This document shows, in pieces, positions 57,756 through 64,000 of a stretch of 64,000 bases of DNA. The stretch comes from Tenacibaculum skagerrakense. GTDB lineage: Bacteria; Bacteroidota; Bacteroidia; Flavobacteriales; Flavobacteriaceae. The stretch spans positions 744,001 through 808,000 of the forward strand of contig NZ_SLXM01000001.1 of assembly GCF_004345825.1 (NCBI RefSeq), given 5' to 3'. The position numbers were made by a program, and so were the translations under genes. The notes beneath the pieces were generated by a model. It ran no database searches. It saw only the letters and a program-made list of their open reading frames with translations, and had not been told where the DNA came from. Each line of letters opens with the position of its first letter. Position 1 is the stretch's first letter.

Positions 57756-58567
57756 GTAAGCTCATATATGATAAGATTTTATCTGAAAGGATTTCATTAA
57801 CTCAACAATTTTATCATAGTAAAGATAAAATAGGATATTTTTTTATAGATGATTTATTGCCTCAAGCTATTGTCGAGGAGATTTATCGTGTTTTTCCTTC
57901 GGTAACTGAGGTAGAGTGTAAAAATGATATTCGAGAGAAGAAATATGTAGCTTATCAAATGAATAATTATAATGAGTTGCTTGAGGAAGTCATTTATGCA
58001 TTTCAAAGCTTACAGGTTGTTAAATTAATAGGTGAAATTTGCCAGTTAAACAATATTTATCCAGACGAATCTCTTTACGCTGGTGGTTTGTCGATAATGA
58101 ATTATGGTAGCTTTTTAAATCCTCATCTCGACAATTCTCATGATAAAGATCGAAATATGTGGCGTGTTCTTAATTTACTATATTATGTAACGCCTGATTG
58201 GTTAATAGATTATGGAGGTAATTTAGAATTATGGACCGATGGATTAAAAGAAAATCAGGTAACAATTCATAGTAAATATAATAGATTGGTTGTTATGGTT
58301 ACACATCAAAACTCTTGGCATTCGGTAAGTAAAGTTATTGTTGATAAAGAAAGATGTTGCATTTCTAATTATTATTTTTCTGATTTTCCAGTGCTATTAT
58401 CTGATACTTTTCATGTAACATCTTTTAGAGGAAGACCAGGGGAGATTTTTAAGGATACTTTATTAAGAATTGATAGTAGTTTTCGTGGGATTCTACGTAA
58501 AATTTTCAAAAAGGGGATTCGAGAAAATCCTCATCACTACAAAAAAAAGAAACCCGCTTCAAGATGA
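57731..58567 (+). CDS. 2-oxoglutarate/Fe(II) oxygenase (prolyl-hydroxylase-like)
   Basis: A 278-residue protein with a double-stranded beta-helix oxygenase domain. Iron ligands are His132 and Asp134 (LNPHLDNSHD) and His197 (NSWHSVSK), with the 2-oxoglutarate-binding Arg208 (RCCISNYYFSD) eleven residues after the distal His. FFIDDLLPQAIVEEIYRVFP is the typical N-terminal helix region. The C-terminal tail is very basic (KKKKPASR). It overlaps the GT2 gene by 25 bases, so it probably acts with the glycosyltransferases, for example on a polysaccharide or protein substrate. Confidence 0.87.
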   Translation: MEYKRQEISKLIYDKILSERISLTQQFYHSKDKIGYFFIDDLLPQAIVEEIYRVFPSVTEVECKNDIREKKYVAYQMNNYNELLEEVIYAFQSLQVVKLIGEICQLNNIYPDESLYAGGLSIMNYGSFLNPHLDNSHDKDRNMWRVLNLLYYVTPDWLIDYGGNLELWTDGLKENQVTIHSKYNRLVVMVTHQNSWHSVSKVIVDKERCCISNYYFSDFPVLLSDTFHVTSFRGRPGEIFKDTLLRIDSSFRGILRKIFKKGIRENPHHYKKKKPASR

Positions 58568-58573
58568 AGCGGG
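58541..58573 (-). terminator. Strong GC-rich terminator read on the minus strand
   Basis: CCCGCTTC (58553-58560) and GAAGCGGG (58566-58573) pair perfectly. On the minus strand it is followed by TTTCTTTTTTTT (58541-58552). The plus strand has no T-run. It overlaps the stop codon of the oxygenase gene, and no minus-strand protein gene precedes it. Confidence 0.7.
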
Positions 58574-58665
58574 AAATTGCTATGAAAAACTATGAAAAAG
58601 AAACTTTAAATACGTCTCTTTATCTATAGACGAGCAATATCCCGAAGACTTACACTAGTTAAGAA
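58553..58665 (-). ncRNA. Candidate minus-strand small RNA
   Basis: The terminator at 58541-58573 needs a transcript, and none is explained by an annotated gene. The minus strand upstream holds no ORF above about 20 codons. It includes a short stem, CGTCT/AGACG (58628-58632 and 58613-58617). The 5' end is not defined by a clear promoter. The RNA would be antisense to the end of the oxygenase gene. Identity with a known RNA family (for example 6S) cannot be shown by eye. Confidence 0.3.
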
Positions 58666-58679
58666 TATTTTAACATTTT

Positions 58680-58710
58680 CTTGCAAAATTTTAAGAAAGT
58701 GTTATTTTTG
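58680..58710 (+). promoter_or_regulatory. Promoter of the M48 peptidase gene, leaderless type
   Basis: CTTG (58680-58683, one mismatch to TTTG) and TATTTTTG (58703-58710, exact) are 19 bases apart. The -7 element ends 6 bases before ATG 58717. Confidence 0.55.
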
Positions 58711-58716
58711 CAGCCT

Positions 58717-60048
58717 ATGAAAAAAAGATTGTCGTTAAAAATTGCTTTAGGTTTCTTTACTGCTTTTCAATGTTCTTTTGCTCAAGTGTTTATTCCTGAA
58801 AATAAACAGCAAATACTTGAAAAAATTGATGTTAATTATGATTTTCAAGTAGATTTACTAGAAGGTAAATACAAGTCAAAAATTAAAAAAGAGTATAAGA
58901 AAAGAAAAGAGTTAATAGTTGAAGCTTTTTTAGATAGCACATTTATTTTTGATAATAAGTATAGCAACTTTATCACCTCAATTGTTGGTGAGGTAAAGGT
59001 TAAAAATCCTACGATAAATCAAACAGAGGATTTGATTTTTATGAATAGACATTTAGATCCTAATGCCTCATGTTTTGGGAACAATACTTTCATGTTTAAT
59101 TTAGGTTTATTTCATTTTTTAGAGAATGAAGACGAGTTTGCTTTTATTGTTTGTCATGAATTAGCACATCAGTACTTAAATCATGTTAATGAAAGTGTAA
59201 AAATAAGGGTAGAGAAGCTTAATTCTAAAGAATATAAAAGAAAGATTAGAGATGCTCGACTTACCATTTATGGAAGAAATAAAGCAGGGATGAAGCTTTT
59301 AAAAGAGTTGAGTTATGGGTTTTTGAAAAACTCAAGAGTGAAAGAATACGAAGCAGATTCATTAGGATTAATTTTCTTTCAAAAGACAAAGTACAATGCA
59401 AGTGCATCATATAAAGCTTTAAGCAGGCTTAAAACGTTTGATGATGGTATTTTTAATACCAACATAAAAATTGATAGTATTTTTAATTTTAATGAGTATA
59501 AATTCAAGAACTATTGGCTTGAAGAGGAAGAAACACTATTTGATATTGAAGAAAAAGTAGATGATTTAAAATGGTGGGAAAAAGACTCAATAAAAACTCA
59601 TCCAGATATTGAAAATAGGATTAAGAAATTAAAAAGTAGTGTTTCTAAGGCATCGAATAATTCAGTTTCTTTTGAAGATTTAAAAGCGTATGCATTCAAA
59701 GATCAAATTAATACGTTGCTCTATTTTAATCAGTTAGATTTAGCGTTTTACTTATTGCTAGAAAAAATTCAACAAGGAAATACTTCCGATTTTTTAATTA
59801 CCAAGTTAGCACAAGCTTTACAGAAAACGTATATCACAAAATCTGAACATATTTTTGGTGAAAGAATACCACAATCAAGTCCTTTTGCAACAGAGAAAAA
59901 TTTAAATGCACTAAGAACATTTTTACACAATTTAGAAATTAAAGATGTTCGAAAAATAGGCTTTTATTTCTGTCAAGAATATGCCAATAAAATTAAGAGT
60001 GAAGAGTTCACTCAAATCAACCAATTTTTCACTAAACTAAATCAATAA
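58717..60048 (+). CDS. Secreted M48-family zinc metallopeptidase
   Basis: A 443-residue exported protease. Signal peptide ~1-23 (ending CSFAQ). The catalytic motif HELAH gives zinc ligands His147 and His151; the third ligand is in KEYEADSLG about 70 residues later, as in M48/BepA proteins. The C-terminal 150 residues are helical. The start is ATG 58717, because the frame's earlier start at 58681 overlaps the promoter. It probably performs outer-membrane or periplasmic protein quality control. An uncharacterised secreted protein gene follows 5 bases later. Confidence 0.92.
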   Translation: MKKRLSLKIALGFFTAFQCSFAQVFIPENKQQILEKIDVNYDFQVDLLEGKYKSKIKKEYKKRKELIVEAFLDSTFIFDNKYSNFITSIVGEVKVKNPTINQTEDLIFMNRHLDPNASCFGNNTFMFNLGLFHFLENEDEFAFIVCHELAHQYLNHVNESVKIRVEKLNSKEYKRKIRDARLTIYGRNKAGMKLLKELSYGFLKNSRVKEYEADSLGLIFFQKTKYNASASYKALSRLKTFDDGIFNTNIKIDSIFNFNEYKFKNYWLEEEETLFDIEEKVDDLKWWEKDSIKTHPDIENRIKKLKSSVSKASNNSVSFEDLKAYAFKDQINTLLYFNQLDLAFYLLLEKIQQGNTSDFLITKLAQALQKTYITKSEHIFGERIPQSSPFATEKNLNALRTFLHNLEIKDVRKIGFYFCQEYANKIKSEEFTQINQFFTKLNQ

Positions 60049-60053
60049 AAACG

Positions 60054-61622
60054 ATGAGAAAGTTACTTTACGTACTATTATTTGTTGGGACTTATGTAGT
60101 TTCGGCGCAAACTAAAACCATAGAAAATATGGTTGAATTTAAGGTTAAAAATACTGGAGCATTCCTTGATGATGCAAACGATGTGGATGGATATTATTTC
60201 TTTTATGAAGTAGATAAGCTAAAAAAAGGAATGAGAGAATTTGCAGTAAATATCTTGGATAAAAATCTAAATGATGTAGCAATAAAGAAGTTTGAAGCTT
60301 CTAAAAAAATTGTTTTAGCAGATAATGCATTCAATAATGAGGCTATAATGTTTGCGCTTTTTAATAATAAGGAGAAAACATTAACACTTAAAGGTTTTGA
60401 TAGAAAAGCAAACCCTAAAGATGATATAGTTATTACCTTAGATAAAAAAGTTGCAAGACTTTTTAATAATGGACTTAGAGCAGGTACTTTAAGTTCAGTA
60501 TTACATCCTGTAAAGAACAAAGGATTTATTTTAATTACGCCAAATTTTGATGGAAAAGGAACAGGGTATGTTTTAGATTTTTATCCTTCAAATGAGAATG
60601 TAAGTCCATGGAAATATGAATTCATTCCTTCAGAAAGAGGATTTCATTCTGTTACACCAGTAGCATTAAATGATAAATTTGTTGTATTAGTAGATGTTAG
60701 AACAAAAGGAATGTCTGCTAAGAGAGAGTTTACAACAATTGTGTTAAATTCTCAGACAGGTGAAAAACTATTTGAAAAAGTTTATGATAAAAATGATCCA
60801 AAATTAATTACAAACTCTTTTATCTCAGAAGACGGTAAGATTTCGGTAATGGGACAATATTATGAACCAAACGCTAAAATTGCAAAAGCACAAAGTTTAG
60901 GGCTGTATACAGAGCAATATGATGAAAAAGGTGAAGTTGTTTTTTCTAAAAGAATTTCATGGCAAGAAGATGTTAGTAAGTTTTTACCTGTAAAAAAGAA
61001 TAACAAGCTAAAAGATATAGGATATATTTTCTTTCATGATATTATTAAAACTCAATCGGGTGAGTATTACGGAATTGGTGAGCAGTATAAAAAAACAGTA
61101 AGTGCATTAGGAGTTGCTTCTGGGATTTTAGCAGCTGCTGGGGGCGGAATTCAAGCTGGAGGATATACACAGTTAACAATAAAAGATGTGTATATATTTA
61201 AATTTGATAAAGATTTTAATTTAGCGGATGTTCAAGTTTTTGAAAAAGGGAAATCAAGAATTCAAAATTTAACAGATTTTGGAAGTCCGCAATTAAGTGC
61301 TTACATGATCAAAGCATTAGGAGGTTTTGATTTTGTATATTCTCAAAGAGACGTGAAAAGAGATCGTTTTTATGCTAATTTTATTGATTACGAAAGAGCA
61401 TCAGATAAAAAAGAGAAAAAAGGAGAGAAAAGAAAAGCAGGATTTGTTTTTAAAACTATTATTCAAGACGGAGGTGAATTAACTGTAGATAATATTGAAT
61501 TATCAAAAGAGTCTAAAAACTTTAGAGTTTTACCAGCTAAGGTAGGTTATATTTTATTATTAGAATATAGCAGAAAGAAGAAGTCTTCATCTTTACGTCT
61601 AGAAAAACTAAATATTAAGTAG
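60054..61622 (+). CDS. Secreted protein of unknown function (522 aa)
   Basis: An exported protein with signal peptide (~1-19, VVSAQ). The body has repeated strand-rich blocks, such as YYFFYEVDKLKKGMREFAVN, TGYVLDFYPSNENVSPW and EYYGIGEQYKKTV, that suggest a beta-propeller-like fold. A short glycine/alanine-rich stretch (GVASGILAAAGGGIQAGGYT) interrupts at ~residue 350, possibly membrane-interacting. A basic patch DKKEKKGEKRKAG lies near residue 450. It is co-transcribed with the M48 protease, and a terminator follows. I do not recognise the family. Confidence 0.78.
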   Translation: MRKLLYVLLFVGTYVVSAQTKTIENMVEFKVKNTGAFLDDANDVDGYYFFYEVDKLKKGMREFAVNILDKNLNDVAIKKFEASKKIVLADNAFNNEAIMFALFNNKEKTLTLKGFDRKANPKDDIVITLDKKVARLFNNGLRAGTLSSVLHPVKNKGFILITPNFDGKGTGYVLDFYPSNENVSPWKYEFIPSERGFHSVTPVALNDKFVVLVDVRTKGMSAKREFTTIVLNSQTGEKLFEKVYDKNDPKLITNSFISEDGKISVMGQYYEPNAKIAKAQSLGLYTEQYDEKGEVVFSKRISWQEDVSKFLPVKKNNKLKDIGYIFFHDIIKTQSGEYYGIGEQYKKTVSALGVASGILAAAGGGIQAGGYTQLTIKDVYIFKFDKDFNLADVQVFEKGKSRIQNLTDFGSPQLSAYMIKALGGFDFVYSQRDVKRDRFYANFIDYERASDKKEKKGEKRKAGFVFKTIIQDGGELTVDNIELSKESKNFRVLPAKVGYILLLEYSRKKKSSSLRLEKLNIK

Positions 61623-61644
61623 TTGAATTGTTGACTAAAATATT

Positions 61645-61674
61645 AAGCTCGAGATATATCTCGAGCTTTTTTAT
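61645..61674 (+). terminator. Terminator after the 60054-61622 gene
   Basis: A perfect 24-base palindrome, AAGCTCGAGATA (61645-61656) and TATCTCGAGCTT (61657-61668), is followed by T residues, 22 bases after the stop. Confidence 0.88.
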
Positions 61675-61683
61675 TCAAATATG

Positions 61684-62166
61684 TTAGAGTTCTTTTAGCA
61701 TCCAAATATTACAGCTTGAGTGACCTGAATTACCGAGTTGTTTTTCAATAATTTTAAAGCCTGATTCCTCGTACATAGAAATGGCTTTAGAAAAATGAGG
61801 TAAGCTTTCAAGATAGATATGTGTAAAATTCATTTCTTTAGCGGAAGCGATACTTTTTACCATTAATTCTTTTCCGATGCCTTTTCCACGAACGGAACTT
61901 GAAATATAAAATTTAACTAATTCACAATATCCTTTTTCCAATCCTTCTGTAGGAAAGATACCACAACACCCAATTGCTTCTCCATTGTATTCTGCAACCC
62001 ATAAAACAGCTTTTGGTTCTTGAAATAATTCAAAAAGAGTATCTGTTGAAGCGTCAGAATACACGGTTCCTGTTCTTGGAGCATTAAATTCTTCAATTAC
62101 ACCTCTAATCATTTTGGCTAAAAGAGGGTTGTCTTGCTGTTGTACTTTTCTATACTTAATTTCCAC
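61684..62166 (-). CDS. GNAT family N-acetyltransferase (GTG start)
   Basis: A 160-residue acetyltransferase. EIKYRKVQQQDNPLLAKMIR is the family N-terminus. VAEYNGEAIGCCGIFP forms beta 4, and the acetyl-CoA loop is VRGKGIGKELM. The GTG at 62166 (VEIKYRK, read as Met) is chosen. An in-frame TTG at 62196 lies inside the T-tract of the mdh terminator and is unlikely to be used. Substrate unknown. It is downstream of mdh on the same strand but separated by that terminator. Confidence 0.88.
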   Translation of the reverse strand: MEIKYRKVQQQDNPLLAKMIRGVIEEFNAPRTGTVYSDASTDTLFELFQEPKAVLWVAEYNGEAIGCCGIFPTEGLEKGYCELVKFYISSSVRGKGIGKELMVKSIASAKEMNFTHIYLESLPHFSKAISMYEESGFKIIEKQLGNSGHSSCNIWMLKEL

Positions 62167-62189
62167 TAGAAAGATTTTAAACGAATATA

Positions 62190-62223
62190 AAAACAAAAAA
62201 GCAACCTCAAAATGAGATTGCTT
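62190..62223 (-). terminator. Terminator of mdh
   Basis: The arms AAGCAACCTCA (62199-62209) and TGAGATTGCTT (62213-62223) pair with one G-T/mismatch position. On the minus strand they run into TTTTTTGTTTTT. Nearly the same sequence forms the lpdA terminator at 13054-13084. Confidence 0.85.
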
Positions 62224-62247
62224 AATAATTTTTAGGCTTAAAGTTTT

Positions 62248-63174
62248 TTAGAACTCTAAACTTGTATTGTTGTTCTTAACAGCTTCAGCAGAAGAAACTA
62301 AAGCAGCTTTTTCGGCTTCACTTAAGTTGATTTCAACGATCTTTTCGATACCATTTCTACCTAAAACAACAGGAACACCGATACATAAGTCAGATAATCC
62401 GTATTCACCTTCTACTAAAGCAGAACATGGGTAGATTTTCTTTTGGTCGCAAGCAATAGCTTGAACTAATCCAGATACAGCAGCTCCAGGAGCGTACCAA
62501 GCAGAAGTTCCTAATAAACCAGTTAATGTAGCTCCACCTACTTTAGTGTCTTCTTTAACTTGCTCTAATCTATCTTCTGATAAAAATTCAGAAACTGGAA
62601 CAGAATTACGAGTAGCTAAACGCGTTAAAGGAACCATACCTTTATCAGAGTGACCACCGATAACCATTCCGTCAACATCAGAAATTGGCGCTTCTAATGC
62701 TTCTGCTAATCTGTATTTAAAACGAGCAGAATCTAATGCACCACCCATTCCAATAATTCTATTTTTAGGTAAACCAGTTGTTTTGTGAACTAAATAGGTC
62801 ATTGTATCCATAGGATTAGATACTACAATGATAATTGTGTTTGGAGAATGCTCAATTAAACTTGAAGAAACTGCTTTTACAATACCAGCATTAATTCCTA
62901 ATAACTCATCACGAGACATTCCTGGTTTACGAGCAATTCCAGAAGTAATTACACAAATATCAGAACCAGCAGTTTTGCTATAATCTCCAGTAGTTCCTAC
63001 AATTTTAGTATCGAAACCATTTAAAGAAGCAGTTTGCATTAAATCCATAGCTTTACCTTCTGCAAAACCTTCTTTAATATCTACTAAAACAACTTCTGAA
63101 GCGAAATTTTTAATAGCAATGTACTCGGCACAACTTGCGCCTACAGCACCTGCTCCTACAACTGTTACTTTCAT
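62248..63174 (-). CDS. mdh: Malate dehydrogenase
   Basis: A 308-residue NAD-dependent enzyme of the lactate-dehydrogenase-like MDH group (TCA cycle, malate to oxaloacetate). The Rossmann motif GAGAVGASCAEYIA is at residue 7, and IVVSNPMDTMTYL at ~117. The substrate loop has TSGIARKPGMSRDELL, where Arg residues select for malate. The catalytic His is in VIGGHSDKGMVPL. Length is normal. It has its own terminator. Confidence 0.96.
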   Translation of the reverse strand: MKVTVVGAGAVGASCAEYIAIKNFASEVVLVDIKEGFAEGKAMDLMQTASLNGFDTKIVGTTGDYSKTAGSDICVITSGIARKPGMSRDELLGINAGIVKAVSSSLIEHSPNTIIIVVSNPMDTMTYLVHKTTGLPKNRIIGMGGALDSARFKYRLAEALEAPISDVDGMVIGGHSDKGMVPLTRLATRNSVPVSEFLSEDRLEQVKEDTKVGGATLTGLLGTSAWYAPGAAVSGLVQAIACDQKKIYPCSALVEGEYGLSDLCIGVPVVLGRNGIEKIVEINLSEAEKAALVSSAEAVKNNNTSLEF

Positions 63175-63239
63175 TTTATATATATTTTATTGAAAATTAT
63201 TAATAAGATGCACAAAAATAGCTATTTGCCTAGTCATAA

Positions 63240-63273
63240 AAAAGTAAAAGCACTTGGAAATTTCCAAGTGCTT
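63240..63273 (-). terminator. Terminator of the partial outer-membrane protein gene
   Basis: A perfect 26-base palindrome, AAGCACTTGGAAA (63248-63260) and TTTCCAAGTGCTT (63261-63273), is followed by a T-rich tract on the minus strand, 26 bases after the gene's stop. Confidence 0.87.
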
Positions 63274-63298
63274 GCGTTTATTTTTAAAAAGTTTGTTT

Positions 63299-64000
63299 TT
63301 ATCTAAAACTAAAAGCTATTCCCACATTAACCGCATTATATTCTTGAATAGTATAGTCTCCAAATATTTTAAAGAAGCCTAGGCTTAATCTAGCTCCAAT
63401 AGTGCTTCTAAATCCACTAGCATCAAAATCAAGATTCAATGGGTCAGTTAATGTTCTTTGGTTTAAAGAAGTATTGTATGAAACAGTATAAGTTCCTAGC
63501 ATATCTAATGTAGAGCTTCCGCCTGTATAACCAATACCTCCATATACGTTAATTACGGGAAAGTTTAATGAAGCAATTGCCTGAACTGTATAAGAATTCA
63601 AATTAAAATCAACCTTACCATTTTGGATATCAATATTATCACTTGGGTTGTCATCGACTATTGTGTAATCAACCCCCATGTTAGTATAGGTAGCTAATAA
63701 AGAAAGATGCAGAGGTGTTTTATCCATAGGTCCAAACCAATCTGTGATTTCTTTTTTTAAACCAAAACCAAACATATTACCTTTTACGTCATCAGAACCT
63801 ACTTTTGGAACAAATCTAACCATAACATCAGTTTTAAAAGGTAAACCTAAACTAGCTTGAACAAAAGGTGCAGGAACAGCATTAAAAGGAAGATCTTCTT
63901 TAATTCCTCCAGGCATTTCAAAAGTTCCAGTATAGGTTGTGTTTACACCTCCAACATTTTCTTGAAAAGTTACAGAAGCTAATGTTCCATCATTTTCAGA
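63299..64000 (-). CDS. Outer-membrane barrel protein, DUF6588-like (N-terminus beyond window)
   Basis: The frame is open through the window edge at 64000, so only the C-terminal 233 residues are seen; the ATG at 63916 is internal. Strands such as FVQASLGLPFKTDVMVRFVPKVG, MFGFGLKKEITDWFGPM and VYGGIGYTGGSSTLDM alternate, and the protein ends AVNVGIAFSFR. This closely resembles the DUF6588 family of flavobacterial outer-membrane proteins. Function unknown. It is upstream of mdh on the same strand but separated by a strong terminator. Confidence 0.8.
   Translation of the reverse strand, partial: SENDGTLASVTFQENVGGVNTTYTGTFEMPGGIKEDLPFNAVPAPFVQASLGLPFKTDVMVRFVPKVGSDDVKGNMFGFGLKKEITDWFGPMDKTPLHLSLLATYTNMGVDYTIVDDNPSDNIDIQNGKVDFNLNSYTVQAIASLNFPVINVYGGIGYTGGSSTLDMLGTYTVSYNTSLNQRTLTDPLNLDFDASGFRSTIGARLSLGFFKIFGDYTIQEYNAVNVGIAFSFR

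Noticed and set aside
58582-58629. Plus-strand ORF of 15 codons after the oxygenase gene
   Set aside because: It is too short to judge, has no promoter or start context, and overlaps the candidate antisense RNA.

Overview
The window is about 64 kb of AT-rich, densely coded chromosome from a member of the Flavobacteriaceae (Bacteroidota), probably a marine Tenacibaculum/Polaribacter-type organism. The evidence is the family set: DUF6588-like and FadL-like outer-membrane proteins, DUF3127, DUF3667, DUF5117-type metalloprotease, a TPR/AraC hybrid sensor kinase, SigZ, and CarboxypepD_reg proteins. Promoters also fit the Bacteroidota pattern, with -33 TTTG and -7 TAnnTTTG. I see no prophage, insertion sequence, CRISPR array or rRNA operon, so this is mostly core genome with a few accessory spots.

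Layout. 1-4.7 kb: 3' end of metH, a small unknown gene, metF (methionine/one-carbon) and a secreted S9 peptidase. 4.7-5.3 kb: tRNA-Phe, a GIY-YIG nuclease gene, and a second damaged copy of the tRNA 3' end plus its terminator. 5.3-13 kb: a tightly packed envelope operon (coaX, FadL-like barrel, TPR protein, lptC, small membrane protein, CorC-type protein) followed by a PpiD/SurA-like foldase. 13-20 kb: lpdA, a haem-binding protein, a glycosyltransferase, a cyclase, two tandem CarboxypepD_reg paralogues and an MBL-fold hydrolase. 20-29 kb: a Crp/Fnr regulator, M3 oligopeptidase, purE-purK, a Rieske-like lipoprotein, greA, a HIT protein, an orphan histidine kinase, a flavin reductase and DUF3127. 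29-32 kb: DUF1456, a DedA/VTT protein, an AtoE-type transporter and aat.

32-42 kb: a 421-base intergenic region with two minus-strand terminator-like hairpins and a possible 21-codon gene, then a hybrid two-component regulator, a PepSY protein behind a palindromic operator, a large secreted zinc protease, a DJ-1/PfpI lipoprotein, DUF3667 and a YgiQ radical SAM protein. 42-46 kb: a stress-type cluster on the minus strand (YceI, two Crp/Fnr paralogues around a DJ-1/PfpI protein, SigZ, an 11-cysteine mini-protein, DUF3703). 46-55 kb: secreted hydrolases (amidohydrolase, M28 peptidase) with DoxX, then an outer-membrane barrel and a 999-residue TPR protein. 55-58.6 kb: ftsE followed by a glycosylation group (GT4, GT2, 2-oxoglutarate oxygenase). 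58.7-64 kb: an M48 protease, an unknown secreted protein, a GNAT acetyltransferase, mdh and a truncated outer-membrane protein.

The most notable observations are the 34-residue cysteine-rich peptide beside sigZ, the tRNA-Phe/GIY-YIG duplication, an interspersed hairpin repeat absorbed in frame into metH, a perfect operator palindrome between the -33 and -7 elements of the PepSY gene, the small-RNA/mini-ORF region at 32.0-32.4 kb, and a GT2 gene that has no ATG/GTG/TTG start and follows GT4 in the same frame after one TAG.
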